Source: an uncultured beta proteobacterium (GTDB lineage Bacteria; Pseudomonadota; Gammaproteobacteria; Burkholderiales; Burkholderiaceae_C). Taken from it: a stretch of 64,000 bases of DNA. The translations under genes were made by a program, and so were the position numbers. Under the pieces are notes generated by a model, which saw only the letters and a program-made list of their open reading frames with translations, did not search any database and was not told the DNA's origin. Shown here one piece after another: positions 1-8,638 of the stretch (the first letter of the stretch is position 1; each line of letters starts with the position of its first letter). The DNA lies in assembly GCA_903876735.1 (NCBI GenBank), contig CAIRAW010000067.1, positions 45,161 to 109,160 on the forward strand, in the 5' to 3' direction.

Positions 1-2
1 TC

Positions 3-551
3 GCGCTGATTCATTTTGATGCCCATTGCGACACCTGGCAGGATCACTTTGGCGAGCCGTCCGGCCACGGCACCTGGACTTACGAGGCCCTGCAGGAAGA
101 TTTGGTCAGCCCCGCACACACGGTGCAGATTGGAATCCGCTCCAGCGGCGAGCGTGCCGCCACCGAGTATTTGCAGGATCAGGGCGGCCTGATCTTCACG
201 GCGCGCGCGCTGCGTGGGCTGGATGGCGTCGCGCTGCACCCGGTCGTGCGCCAGATTCGAGAGCGCATCGGCAAGCGTCCCTGCTACCTGACGTTTGACA
301 TCGATTGTCTGGACCCGGCCTTTGCGCCCGGCACCGGCACACCCGAACCCGGTGGTCTGAGCAGTTCGCAGGCGCTCACGCTGCTGGAGGAACTGGCGCC
401 ACTGAACCTGATTGGAATGGACTGCGTCGAAGTGGCGCCGGCCTACGACCACGCTGAACTCACCAGCCTGGTCGCCGCCACCCTGGTCTGGACCTATCTG
501 TGCGGCCAGATTGCCAAGTCCGAGCGCGGGAGCGATAAGCATGCTGCTTGA
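3..551 (+). CDS. speB: Agmatinase / ureohydrolase family protein (5' partial)
   Basis: The 5' end lies outside the window; the open frame runs from base 3. Agmatinases hydrolyse agmatine to putrescine and urea in the cytoplasm with a binuclear Mn centre. The metal-ligand motifs are visible: FDAHCDTW near the left edge and DIDCLDPAFAPGTGTPEPGG about two thirds along, both diagnostic of the arginase/agmatinase fold. The ORF-track start at 102 is internal, because the conserved first metal motif lies upstream of it. The stop overlaps the next gene's ATG (541) by 11 bases, which suggests translational coupling with the polyamine oxidase. Another ureohydrolase, such as guanidinobutyrase, cannot be excluded without the N-terminus. 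Confidence 0.85.
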   Translation, partial: ALIHFDAHCDTWQDHFGEPSGHGTWTYEALQEDLVSPAHTVQIGIRSSGERAATEYLQDQGGLIFTARALRGLDGVALHPVVRQIRERIGKRPCYLTFDIDCLDPAFAPGTGTPEPGGLSSSQALTLLEELAPLNLIGMDCVEVAPAYDHAELTSLVAATLVWTYLCGQIAKSERGSDKHAA

Positions 552-1842
552 TTCGGACACTCAGCTGAACCAGAAGAGCTATTACGAAGCCAGCGTGCAG
601 CGTCCCCCCGAGGGTGCGCCGCTTCAGGAGACCTTGCAGGCCGATGTGCTGGTGGTCGGCGCCGGTTTTGCCGGGCTCTCGGCTGCAATCGAGTTCGCCC
701 AGCGCGGCTATCAAGTGGTGGTGTTGGAGGCCGATCGCGTCTGCAGTGGCGCGTCCGGGCGCAACGGTGGCCAGGCCATCGTGGGCTATTCGGGTGGACA
801 GGGTCCGTTTGAGGAACAACTGGGCAAGGCCGATGCCAGAATCGCCTGGGACCTGTCGCTGCAAGCGCTGGACCTGATCGACGAGCGCATCGCTGCGCAC
901 GGGATCGAATGCGATCAGGTCAAGGGTTACCTTTATGTCGCCACCTCCGCGCGCAAGGCGCGCGCCCTTGAGGCCGACATGCAGACGCTGGCGCAGGACT
1001 ACGGGTTCGCGACGGAATTTGCGCGCGGTGTCGATGCGCAACGCTTGATTCAGAGTCCGCTCTATCACGCCGCCGCGTTCGAGAACCGATCCGGCCACCT
1101 GCACCCGCTCAAATATGGGCTGGGTCTGGCACGGGCAGCGCGCGAACTCGGCGTGCGGATCTTCGAGCACTCACCGGTGCTGGACCTGCAACGCGGCAGC
1201 CGCCTGACGGCGCGCACGGCGCAAGGGTCGGTGTCAGCGGCGTTCGGCCTGCTCGCTGGCAACTGCACCCTGGCCGAATACGGCCCCCGCGTGGCACCCG
1301 AGATTGCGTCGCGCATCATGCCGGCCGGTACCTACATGATCGCCACGGCGCCTCTTGACCCGGCACTGTGCGCCCGACTGATTCCCAGCAATGCGGCAGT
1401 CTGCGACAACAACTTCATCCTCGATTACTTCCGTTTCAGCGCCGACTCGCACATGCTGTTTGGCGGGCGCGTCAGCTACTCAACACGCACGCCGGCCAAT
1501 TTGAAGACCCTGATGGCGAAGCGCATGGGCCAGGTCTTTCCGTTATTACGCGAGGTGCCGATTGACTTTGTCTGGGGCGGCTTTGTCGACATCAGCATGA
1601 ACCGCGCACCTGATTTCGGGCGCTTGGGGCACAACCTGTATTACCTGCAGGGCTTCAGCGGCCATGGCGTGGCCCTGACCGGCCTGGCCGGGCGTCTGGT
1701 GGCGCAGGCAGTGGCGGGGCAGGCCGAGCGCTTTGATCTGTTTGCCCGGTTGCGCCACCGCGAGTTCCCCGGTGGCCCCTTGCTGCGCACGCCAAGTCTG
1801 GTGCTGGGCATGCTCTACCATCGCCTACGCGACGCCCTATAA
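541..1842 (+). CDS. puuB: FAD-dependent oxidoreductase, gamma-glutamylputrescine oxidase-like
   Basis: A 433-residue DAO-family flavoenzyme. The Rossmann motif VVGAGFAG sits at residues 38-45, followed by ASGRNGGQ, a motif typical of PuuB/OrdL enzymes. The C-terminal GFSGHGVALTGLAG is the second FAD-contacting segment. PuuB oxidises gamma-glutamylputrescine to gamma-glutamyl-aminobutyraldehyde, releasing ammonia and H2O2. I chose ATG 541 rather than the ORF-track start at 412, because the upstream part would lie inside speB and the family begins about 35 residues before the FAD motif. It overlaps speB by 11 bases, and its end overlaps the convergent regulator by 6 bases. Substrate assignment rests on context: puuA-like ligases and polyamine transport lie alongside. 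Confidence 0.85.
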   Translation: MLLDSDTQLNQKSYYEASVQRPPEGAPLQETLQADVLVVGAGFAGLSAAIEFAQRGYQVVVLEADRVCSGASGRNGGQAIVGYSGGQGPFEEQLGKADARIAWDLSLQALDLIDERIAAHGIECDQVKGYLYVATSARKARALEADMQTLAQDYGFATEFARGVDAQRLIQSPLYHAAAFENRSGHLHPLKYGLGLARAARELGVRIFEHSPVLDLQRGSRLTARTAQGSVSAAFGLLAGNCTLAEYGPRVAPEIASRIMPAGTYMIATAPLDPALCARLIPSNAAVCDNNFILDYFRFSADSHMLFGGRVSYSTRTPANLKTLMAKRMGQVFPLLREVPIDFVWGGFVDISMNRAPDFGRLGHNLYYLQGFSGHGVALTGLAGRLVAQAVAGQAERFDLFARLRHREFPGGPLLRTPSLVLGMLYHRLRDAL

Positions 1843-3324
1843 GGCTTTTCGGCCGGGCTTGAGTCGTTGCAGCGCTGACGCCACGGTGTCCGCCAGCAGC
1901 GGGCCGTAGCGTTCGATGTCGGCCAGACGCGCGTAGCCGTAGCCGATGACCAGACCTTTGGCGTCCTGACGCTTAAGGCAATAGGCCGATAGCGGGCGCA
2001 CCGTCAGATCAAGTTTGCTCATCTGATCGGCCAGCGCCTGGTCGTCAATCGCTTCTGGCAAGCGCAAACACAGGTGCAAACCCTGTTCCGCGCCGGTGAT
2101 CTGGGCTTGTGGCCCCAGACAGGGCTGCAGCGCCGCCAGCAGGCAACGCCGTCGCTCGGCATAACTCTGACGTGCGCGGCGCAGGGCGCTGGCGAAATGG
2201 CCCATCTCGATGAATTCGGCCAAGGCGGCCTGCAGCGGCATCTGGCCCGGTCGATTCAGGTCGTAATGCGCGCGCTTGAAGGCCGCCACCAGACCTTTGG
2301 GCACAACCAGGTAGGCGAGTTTGAGACCCGGATACAAAACCTTCGAGAACGAGCCCATGTAGAGCACGCGCTGATCGGTGTCGAGTCCGGCCAGCGAGGA
2401 GATCGGCGGTCCGCTGAAGCGGAATTCGCTATCGTAATCGTCTTCGAGTATCCAGGCCTTGTGTTGCCGGGCCAGCGCCAGGATCTGGTGGCGCCGCTCC
2501 AGCGACATCACGGCACCGGTCGGGTACTGGTGCGAGGGCGTGACGTAAATCAGGCGCGGTGGCGTCGCCTCGTCGTGGGCCTGCGGCGCAATGCCGTGTT
2601 CGTCAACCGGCACCGGATGCAGACTCAGGCCGGTGGCCATGAAGGCCTTGACCGCGCCCCAATAGGCCGGGTCCTCGAGCCAGACCGTATCCCTGTGATC
2701 TGCCAGCAGGTGGGCGCATAGCTCCATGGTCTGTTGGGTTCCGCTGGTGATGATGACCTGCTCGACGTCGAGCGGCACGCTGCGAAAAATGCGCAGGTAA
2801 TCGGCCACGGCCCGGCGCAGCGGTGCGTAACCGCCCGAGTCGTTGTAGTCCAGCATCTCGGGATAGGTCATGCGCCAGTGCTTGTTTTGCAGGCGTTGCC
2901 ACAAGGCCACCGGAAAGGCGTTGAAGTCGGCAATGCCCGGGGTAAATGGCTGAATCTCAAGCTGGCTGGCGCAAAACGTCGTCGCCAGCGCCTGGCCGCG
3001 CCGGGACAACTCGGCGCCCTGGTCCTCGCGCGCCAAATGCCGGCGTCGGGTCGGTTTGGGAACACCGTCTTTGACAAAGGTGCCGCTGCCGACATGGCTC
3101 ACCAGATAACCTTCGACCGTCAGCTGACTCAGCGCCGCGACCACCGTGTTGCGCGACATGCCCAGATCCTGTACCAGGTCGCGGCTCGACGGCAGGCGGT
3201 CGCCGGCCGCGAGCTTGCCGTCGAGGATGGCGCGGCGCAAGGCTTCGTACAGTTGACGGTGCAGCGGCAGTTTGTCCTGCAAGCGCAAACGGTTAATTTC
3301 GGTCAGCAACAGTTCCGAGAGCAT
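1837..3324 (-). CDS. MocR-type transcriptional regulator (GntR HTH fused to aminotransferase fold)
   Basis: A 495-residue PdxR/MocR-family protein. The N-terminal winged helix spans about residues 10-80 (SSRDLVQDLGMSRNTVVAAL), followed by a linker and a fold-type-I aminotransferase domain. The presumed PLP lysine is in GSFSKVLYPGLKLAY. Such proteins sense PLP adducts or amino compounds and usually control the neighbouring divergent operon. It is divergent from the gamma-glutamyl ligase gene at 3424, with a 99-bp intergenic region that holds an 8+8 inverted repeat, so it probably regulates polyamine catabolism. The ATG at 3324 is preceded by CAGGG. On the minus strand a perfect TTGACA lies about 40 bp upstream of the start codon. 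The ligand is not known. Confidence 0.88.
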   Translation of the reverse strand: MLSELLLTEINRLRLQDKLPLHRQLYEALRRAILDGKLAAGDRLPSSRDLVQDLGMSRNTVVAALSQLTVEGYLVSHVGSGTFVKDGVPKPTRRRHLAREDQGAELSRRGQALATTFCASQLEIQPFTPGIADFNAFPVALWQRLQNKHWRMTYPEMLDYNDSGGYAPLRRAVADYLRIFRSVPLDVEQVIITSGTQQTMELCAHLLADHRDTVWLEDPAYWGAVKAFMATGLSLHPVPVDEHGIAPQAHDEATPPRLIYVTPSHQYPTGAVMSLERRHQILALARQHKAWILEDDYDSEFRFSGPPISSLAGLDTDQRVLYMGSFSKVLYPGLKLAYLVVPKGLVAAFKRAHYDLNRPGQMPLQAALAEFIEMGHFASALRRARQSYAERRRCLLAALQPCLGPQAQITGAEQGLHLCLRLPEAIDDQALADQMSKLDLTVRPLSAYCLKRQDAKGLVIGYGYARLADIERYGPLLADTVASALQRLKPGRKAL

Positions 3325-3356
3325 AAAGTGGCACCCTGTACTTGGATTAACTGGCT

Positions 3357-3389
3357 CCCATTGTCAACCAATTGCACCCGCACAATGGG
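3357..3389. promoter_or_regulatory. Candidate MocR operator in the divergent intergenic region
   Basis: CCCATTGT (3357-3364) and ACAATGGG (3382-3389) form a perfect 8+8 inverted repeat with a 17-nt spacer, in the middle of the 99-bp region between the divergent MocR gene and the glutamyl ligase gene. The left arm overlaps the minus-strand TTGACA (-35-like) of the regulator. Binding by the neighbouring MocR protein is an inference from position. Confidence 0.5.
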
Positions 3390-3423
3390 TCAAGGAACGC
3401 GCAACCGCAGTCTGGAGTAATTT

Positions 3424-4791
3424 ATGAACGACAAGAAAACGATGAACTTCAACGATCTGGAGCAGTGGCTCAACGAGCGTCGGGTCACGGAAGTCGAGTG
3501 TCTGGTGCCCGACTTGACCGGCGTTGCGCGCGGCAAGATCCTGCCGCGCGGAAAATTCACCGAAGACCGTGGCATGCGCCTGCCGCAGGCGATTGTGGCC
3601 ATGGGCGTGACCGGCGAGTTCCCGGAGAGTGGTCCCTATTACGACGTCATCGACCCGACCGACAAGGACATGCAGTTGCGCCCGGACCCATCGACCGTGC
3701 GCATTGTTCCCTGGGCAACAGACCCTACGGCGCAGGTGATTCACGACTGCTTTGACCACCACGGCAACCTGGTGCCGTTCGCACCCCGCACCGTGCTGCG
3801 CCGGGTCTGCGACCTGTTTGCGGCCGAGGGCCTGCAGCCCATCGTCGCGCCCGAACTCGAGTTTTACCTGACCGCGCGCAACACCGACCCCAACACCCTG
3901 CTGCGCCCGCCGGTCGGTCGCAGCGGTCGCGCCGAGACCTCGCGCCAGGCCTACAGCATCGATGCCGTCAACGAGTTCGACCCGTTGTTCGAGGAGATTT
4001 ACGACTATTGCGACAAGATGGAACTCAACGTCGACACGCTGATCCATGAGGTCGGGGCCGGGCAAATGGAGATCAATTTCTTCCACGCCGAACCGCTCGG
4101 ACTGGCCGACGAGGTCTTCTTCTTCAAGCGCACCGTGCGCGAAGCGGCGCTGCGCCACGACATGTACGCCACCTTCATGGCCAAGCCAATCGCGGGTGAG
4201 CCCGGCAGTGCCATGCATGTGCACCAGAGTCTGCTCGATGTGGCGACTGGCAAAAACGTCTTCAGCAACGAGGACGGAACGCCGTCCGAGACCTTCATGC
4301 ATTACATCGGTGGCCTGCAGCGCTACATCCCGGCCGCCATGGTGCTGGTAGCGCCCTACGTCAACAGCTACCGACGACTGTCGCGCAACACGGCGGCGCC
4401 GATCAATATCGAGTGGGGCTATGACAACCGCACGGTTGGCATCCGCTCACCGATTTCGTCGCCGGCGGCCCGGCGCGTCGAAAACCGCGTGATCGGTGCC
4501 GACGCCAACCCCTATGTCGCCATGGCGATGACGCTGGCCTGCGGCTACCTCGGCATCAAGAACAAGATCAAACCCAAATCCGAAATGAAGGGCGACGCTT
4601 ACCTGGCGCCTTATTCCCTGCCGCGCAGCCTGGGTGAGGCGCTTGACTGGCTGCGCCGCGAGCCCGATCTGCACGAGGTGCTGGGCAAGGAATTCATCAC
4701 CGTGTACTCGGAGATCAAGGAACTCGAGTTCGATGAGTTCATGAAAGTGATTTCACCCTGGGAGCGTGAGCACCTGTTGCTGCACGTCTGA
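3424..4791 (+). CDS. puuA: Glutamine synthetase family protein, gamma-glutamylputrescine synthetase-like
   Basis: A 455-residue member of the glutamine synthetase superfamily, the length expected for PuuA-type ligases. It has an N-terminal beta-grasp (about residues 15-110) and a catalytic domain with PELEFYL (metal glutamate), HEVGAGQMEINF and the ATP/glutamate-binding segment GSAMHVHQSL. The C-terminal part contains NIEWGYDNRTVGIR. PuuA joins glutamate to the primary amine of putrescine with ATP. It is the first gene transcribed away from the MocR regulator and is followed after 32 bp by the aminotransferase. A weak AG-rich ribosome site precedes ATG 3424. Specificity for putrescine, spermidine or another monoamine cannot be read from the sequence. 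Confidence 0.82.
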   Translation: MNDKKTMNFNDLEQWLNERRVTEVECLVPDLTGVARGKILPRGKFTEDRGMRLPQAIVAMGVTGEFPESGPYYDVIDPTDKDMQLRPDPSTVRIVPWATDPTAQVIHDCFDHHGNLVPFAPRTVLRRVCDLFAAEGLQPIVAPELEFYLTARNTDPNTLLRPPVGRSGRAETSRQAYSIDAVNEFDPLFEEIYDYCDKMELNVDTLIHEVGAGQMEINFFHAEPLGLADEVFFFKRTVREAALRHDMYATFMAKPIAGEPGSAMHVHQSLLDVATGKNVFSNEDGTPSETFMHYIGGLQRYIPAAMVLVAPYVNSYRRLSRNTAAPINIEWGYDNRTVGIRSPISSPAARRVENRVIGADANPYVAMAMTLACGYLGIKNKIKPKSEMKGDAYLAPYSLPRSLGEALDWLRREPDLHEVLGKEFITVYSEIKELEFDEFMKVISPWEREHLLLHV

Positions 4792-4823
4792 TTGACCATC
4801 CCCTCCTGATTAAAGGAACCCTC

Positions 4824-6221
4824 ATGAATACCGTGCTTGACACCGCTGCCATCCAGGCGCTCGACACTGCCCATTTTCTGCACCCGTTCACCGATTACAA
4901 GGACCTGGCCACACGCGGCGCGCGCGTGATCACCAAAGGCGAGGGCATCTACGTCTGGGATTCCGAGGGCAAACGCCTGCTCGATGCCATGAGCGGACTG
5001 TGGTGCGTCAATGCCGGATACGGCCGCAAGGAACTGGCCGACGCGGCGCACAAGCAGATGATGACGCTGCCGTTCTACAACAGCTTCTTCCAGACCACCA
5101 ATGTGCCGGCGGTGCAGCTTGCCACCAAATTGGCGTCTCTGGCACCAAAAGTGGGCAACCGCAGTTTTCAGCACGTTTTCTACTCATCGAGCGGCAGCGA
5201 AAGCAACGACTCCAATGTGCGCATGGTGCGCCGCTACTGGGACCTGCTTGGCCAACCGCAGCGCAAGGTCATCATCAGCCGCCTCAATGCCTACCATGGC
5301 AGCACCATGGCCGGCGCTTCGCTGGGTGGCATGAGCGGCATGCATGCCCAGGGCGATCTGCCGATTCCCAACATCACGCACATCGGTCAGCCCTATTATT
5401 TTGAGAACGGCCTGCCGGGCGAGAGCGCCAACGACTTCGGCCTGCGTGCGGCGCGCTGGCTGGAGGAAAAAATTCTTGAAATTGGAGCCGACAAGGTCGC
5501 GGCCTTTATTGCCGAGCCGGTGCAGGGCGCCGGCGGCGTCATCATCCCGCCCGCTACCTATTGGCCCGAGATCCAGCGCATCGTCGACCAATACGGCATC
5601 CTGCTGATCAGCGACGAGGTCATTTGCGCCTTCGGCCGGCTGGGCACCTGGTTTGGCTATGAAAAGTTTGGCTACAAACCCGATCTGGTGACCTTTGCCA
5701 AGGCGGTTACCAGCGGCTATGTGCCGCTCGGTGGCGTGATGGTGGGGGACCGCGTGGCCAAGGTCCTGATCGAGAAGGGCGGTGAATTCAACCATGGCTA
5801 CACCTACAGCGGGCATCCGGTGGCCTGCGCCGTGGCCCTGGCCAATCTGGACATCATGGAGCGCGAGCAGTTGCCGCAGCGCGTGCGTGACGACGTTGGA
5901 CCCTATCTGGCGCAGCGCTTTCTTGAAATTGGGGCACACCCACTGGTCGGCATGGCTGAAACCTGCGGCTTCATGGCAGGCCTGGTGCTGGTCAAGAACA
6001 AGCAGCGGCTGGAACGTTTTTCCGAGGAATTGTCGGTGGGTATGATTTGCCGCGGGCATTGCTTTGGCAACGGCCTGATCATGCGCGCTGTGGGTGATCG
6101 CATGATCATCGCGCCGCCCCTGACCATGACACACACCCAGATTGACGAAATGGTGACGCTGATCCTGCGCTGTCTTGATCTCACTTATCAGGAAGTGAAG
6201 GAAAAAGGCTGGTTGGCATAG
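4824..6221 (+). CDS. spuC: Class III aminotransferase, putrescine-pyruvate (SpuC-type) aminotransferase
   Basis: A 465-residue class III PLP aminotransferase. Visible landmarks are SSSGSESNDSNVR (cofactor phosphate region), AEPVQGAGGVIIPP, SDEVICAFGR with the PLP-binding aspartate, and FAKAVTSGYVPLGG with the Schiff-base lysine. SpuC-type enzymes transaminate putrescine (and other amines) with pyruvate to 4-aminobutyraldehyde and alanine. AAAGGAACC precedes ATG 4824. It lies between the glutamyl ligase and the polyamine transporter, so an amine substrate is likely. It could also act on beta-alanine or GABA-like amines. The stop codon overlaps the -24/-12 promoter of the downstream transporter. 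Confidence 0.85.
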   Translation: MNTVLDTAAIQALDTAHFLHPFTDYKDLATRGARVITKGEGIYVWDSEGKRLLDAMSGLWCVNAGYGRKELADAAHKQMMTLPFYNSFFQTTNVPAVQLATKLASLAPKVGNRSFQHVFYSSSGSESNDSNVRMVRRYWDLLGQPQRKVIISRLNAYHGSTMAGASLGGMSGMHAQGDLPIPNITHIGQPYYFENGLPGESANDFGLRAARWLEEKILEIGADKVAAFIAEPVQGAGGVIIPPATYWPEIQRIVDQYGILLISDEVICAFGRLGTWFGYEKFGYKPDLVTFAKAVTSGYVPLGGVMVGDRVAKVLIEKGGEFNHGYTYSGHPVACAVALANLDIMEREQLPQRVRDDVGPYLAQRFLEIGAHPLVGMAETCGFMAGLVLVKNKQRLERFSEELSVGMICRGHCFGNGLIMRAVGDRMIIAPPLTMTHTQIDEMVTLILRCLDLTYQEVKEKGWLA

Positions 6222-6229
6222 GGATTGCA
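6213..6229 (+). promoter_or_regulatory. Sigma-54 (RpoN) -24/-12 promoter upstream of potF
   Basis: TTGGCA (6213-6218) and TTGCA (6225-6229) are placed with the GG and GC dinucleotides 12 bases apart, as in the TGGCAC-N5-TTGC consensus; only the C after TGGCA differs. The element overlaps the aminotransferase stop codon and lies about 75 bp before the transporter start. RpoN promoters need an activator such as NtrC, which fits nitrogen-controlled polyamine uptake. The activator site was not identified. Confidence 0.65.
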
Positions 6230-6304
6230 TGGATAGAAACACCTGATTTTGGGGTTTACCATCCAGCATTGGGTAGGTTCGATCGATTACTTCAGGAGAA
6301 TGAA

Positions 6305-7438
6305 TTGGGCAATTCAACATTTGGAAAAAGATTGATGGGCAAACTGATGACGGGTGTGGCGCTGGCCGCCTCGCTTGCCTTTGCTGCCACCTCGGCGCTG
6401 GCGCAGGAGGAAAAGGTACTCAATATCTACAACTGGTCGGACTACATCGCGGAAGACACGATCCAAAATTTTGAGAAGGAAACAGGCATCAAGGTTCGCT
6501 ATGACACCTTCGACAACAACGAAATCCTGCACGCCAAGCTGGTCGCCGGCAAGACCGGCTACGACATCGTCGTGCCATCATCCGGGTGGGCGAGACTGCA
6601 GATGGAAGGCGGCTTGCTGCGCAAACTCGACAAGGCCCAATTGCCGAACCTGAAGAACCTGGATCCCGACATCCAGGCCCAGATCGCCAGCCTTGATCCG
6701 GGCAACCAGTACCTGGTCAACTGGCTTTGGGGCTACACCACCATTGGTATCAACACGGCAAAAGTCAAGGCAGCGCTGGGTTCGGAGCCAATGCCGGCCA
6801 ATGTCTGGGAACTGTTCTTCAACCCCAAATACGTCAGCAAGATGAAGAGCTGCGGCGTTTCGGTGCTTGACAGTGCTTCCGAGGTATTGCCAGCCGCGCT
6901 GCACTACCTGGGCAAGGACCCCTTCAGCAAGAACGCGGCCGACTACCAGGAAGCCAGCAGCCTGCTCAAGTCGGTGCGGCCCTACATCACCCTGTTCAGT
7001 TCCTCAGGCTACATAAATGACATGGCTGGCGGCTCGATCTGCCTGGCGCTGGGCTGGAATGGCGACATCAATATCGCGCGTCAGCGCGCCATTGAAGGCA
7101 AGACCGGCCAGGACATCGTGGCTCTGATCCCGAAAAACGGCGGCCTGCTGTTCTTCGACATGATGGCCATGCCGACGGACGCGCCGCATCCGAAGAACGC
7201 CCATCTGTTCATGAACTACATCATGCGCGCGGAAGTACATGCGTCCCTGACCAACAAGGTGTTCTACGCGAATCCGAACAAGGAGTCGCGCAAGCACATC
7301 AAGGCTGAGGTGGCGCACAACCCGTCGGTGTTCCCGACCTCGGCCGAAATGGCCACGATGGTGCCACCGAAAGCGCTGAATAACGACATCCGACGCCAGA
7401 TCACCCGTGTCTACACGGCGTTCAAGACGGGGTTTTGA
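6305..7438 (+). CDS. potF: Polyamine ABC transporter periplasmic substrate-binding protein (PotF/SpuD family)
   Basis: A 377-residue solute-binding protein with an N-terminal signal peptide (hydrophobic GVALAASLAFAATSALA, cleaved before QEE). The mature protein starts LNIYNWSDYIAEDTI, the hallmark of spermidine/putrescine binding proteins; the NWSDYI aromatic and acidic residues contribute to amine binding. I prefer TTG 6305, because AGGAGA (6293-6298) is spaced 6 bases before it; the ORF-track start at 6269 has no ribosome site and ATG 6335 would lack one. It delivers polyamines to the downstream PotGHI-type transporter. Transcription probably starts from the sigma-54 promoter at 6213-6229. 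The exact ligand (putrescine or spermidine) is not resolvable here. Confidence 0.92.
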   Translation: MGNSTFGKRLMGKLMTGVALAASLAFAATSALAQEEKVLNIYNWSDYIAEDTIQNFEKETGIKVRYDTFDNNEILHAKLVAGKTGYDIVVPSSGWARLQMEGGLLRKLDKAQLPNLKNLDPDIQAQIASLDPGNQYLVNWLWGYTTIGINTAKVKAALGSEPMPANVWELFFNPKYVSKMKSCGVSVLDSASEVLPAALHYLGKDPFSKNAADYQEASSLLKSVRPYITLFSSSGYINDMAGGSICLALGWNGDINIARQRAIEGKTGQDIVALIPKNGGLLFFDMMAMPTDAPHPKNAHLFMNYIMRAEVHASLTNKVFYANPNKESRKHIKAEVAHNPSVFPTSAEMATMVPPKALNNDIRRQITRVYTAFKTGF

Positions 7439-7470
7439 TCATTGTTTCCTGATTGAGTGAGGGTTCCCTG

Positions 7471-8631
7471 GTGGCAACTGCCTCGAATTCCAAACCTGCG
7501 CCGGCTCCGGTCAGGGCCGGTGCGCCGTTTTTGCAGATCAAACGCATCGTCAAGCAGTTTGACGATGTGTTTGCGGTCGACGATGTGTCACTCGACATCC
7601 AGCAGGGCGAGATTTTTGCCCTGTTGGGTTCGTCCGGTTGCGGCAAGTCGACCTTGCTGCGCATGCTGGCCGGATTTGAAGTGCCGACCTCAGGGCAGAT
7701 CATGCTGGCGGGGCAGGACATTGTGGGCCTGGCGCCCTATGAGCGTCCGATCAACATGATGTTTCAGAGCTACGCCCTGTTTCCGCATTTGAGCGTCTGG
7801 GACAACGTCGCCTTCGGCTTGCGCCGCGATGGCTTGCCCAAGGACGAAATCGAGATCCGCGTGACCCAGATGCTGGACCTGGTGCAGCTCAAGGCCTATG
7901 CCAAACGCAAGCCGCACCAGCTCTCTGGCGGTCAGCAGCAGCGGGTGGCACTGGCACGCAGTCTGGCCAAGCGTCCCAAACTGCTGCTGCTGGACGAACC
8001 GCTGGGGGCGCTGGACGCCAAACTGCGCGAGCGCACCCAACTCGAACTGGTCGACATCATCGAGCAGGTCGGCGTGACCTGTGTCATGGTGACGCACGAT
8101 CAGGAAGAGGCGATGGTCATGGCCACGCGCATCGGCGTCATGAGCGAGGGCAAGATTCTGCAGATCGGTCGGCCAGCCGACATCTACGAAACACCGAACT
8201 GCCGCTTCGTTGCGGACTTTATTGGCAGCGTCAACCTGTTCAAGGGTACGGTGGAAGTCGATGAAGCCGATCACGTCATCATCGGCTCGCCCGAGTGCAA
8301 GCATTACGTCAGCCACGGCATCACCGGCACCAGCGGCATGGCGGTTCATGTCGCGGTGCGGCCTGAAAAAATCACCATCCAGTCACTCCCTCCGCATGAT
8401 GACGAGCGGGATTCTCCGGAAGAAATCGGGATGAACATGGCGCAGGGCGTCATCAAGGACCTGGCCTATCTGGGCAGCCTCACCACCTATCACGTGGCGC
8501 TGGATGGCGGCAAGACCGTGGTCAAGGTCACGCACACCAACGCGGCGCGCCGCGATGCCACGCAGCTGACCTGGGGCGATCGCGTCTATGTCTGGTGGTG
8601 CGGCAGTGACGTGGTCGTTTTGACCAGTTGA
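7471..8631 (+). CDS. potG: Polyamine ABC transporter ATP-binding protein (PotG/PotA family)
   Basis: A 386-residue ABC ATPase with Walker A GSSGCGKST, signature LSGGQQQR, Walker B LLLLDEPLGALDAK, the switch histidine in MVTHDQEEA, and a C-terminal TOBE-type domain from about residue 250. It energises polyamine import from the cytoplasmic face. GTG 7471 is chosen because GAGGG precedes it by 7 bases; TTG 7453 in the ORF track has no ribosome site. It lies 32 bp after potF, and the permease genes follow at 7-bp and -4-bp spacing, so it is part of one operon. Confidence 0.92.
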   Translation: MATASNSKPAPAPVRAGAPFLQIKRIVKQFDDVFAVDDVSLDIQQGEIFALLGSSGCGKSTLLRMLAGFEVPTSGQIMLAGQDIVGLAPYERPINMMFQSYALFPHLSVWDNVAFGLRRDGLPKDEIEIRVTQMLDLVQLKAYAKRKPHQLSGGQQQRVALARSLAKRPKLLLLDEPLGALDAKLRERTQLELVDIIEQVGVTCVMVTHDQEEAMVMATRIGVMSEGKILQIGRPADIYETPNCRFVADFIGSVNLFKGTVEVDEADHVIIGSPECKHYVSHGITGTSGMAVHVAVRPEKITIQSLPPHDDERDSPEEIGMNMAQGVIKDLAYLGSLTTYHVALDGGKTVVKVTHTNAARRDATQLTWGDRVYVWWCGSDVVVLTS

Positions 8632-8638
8632 GAGCGCC

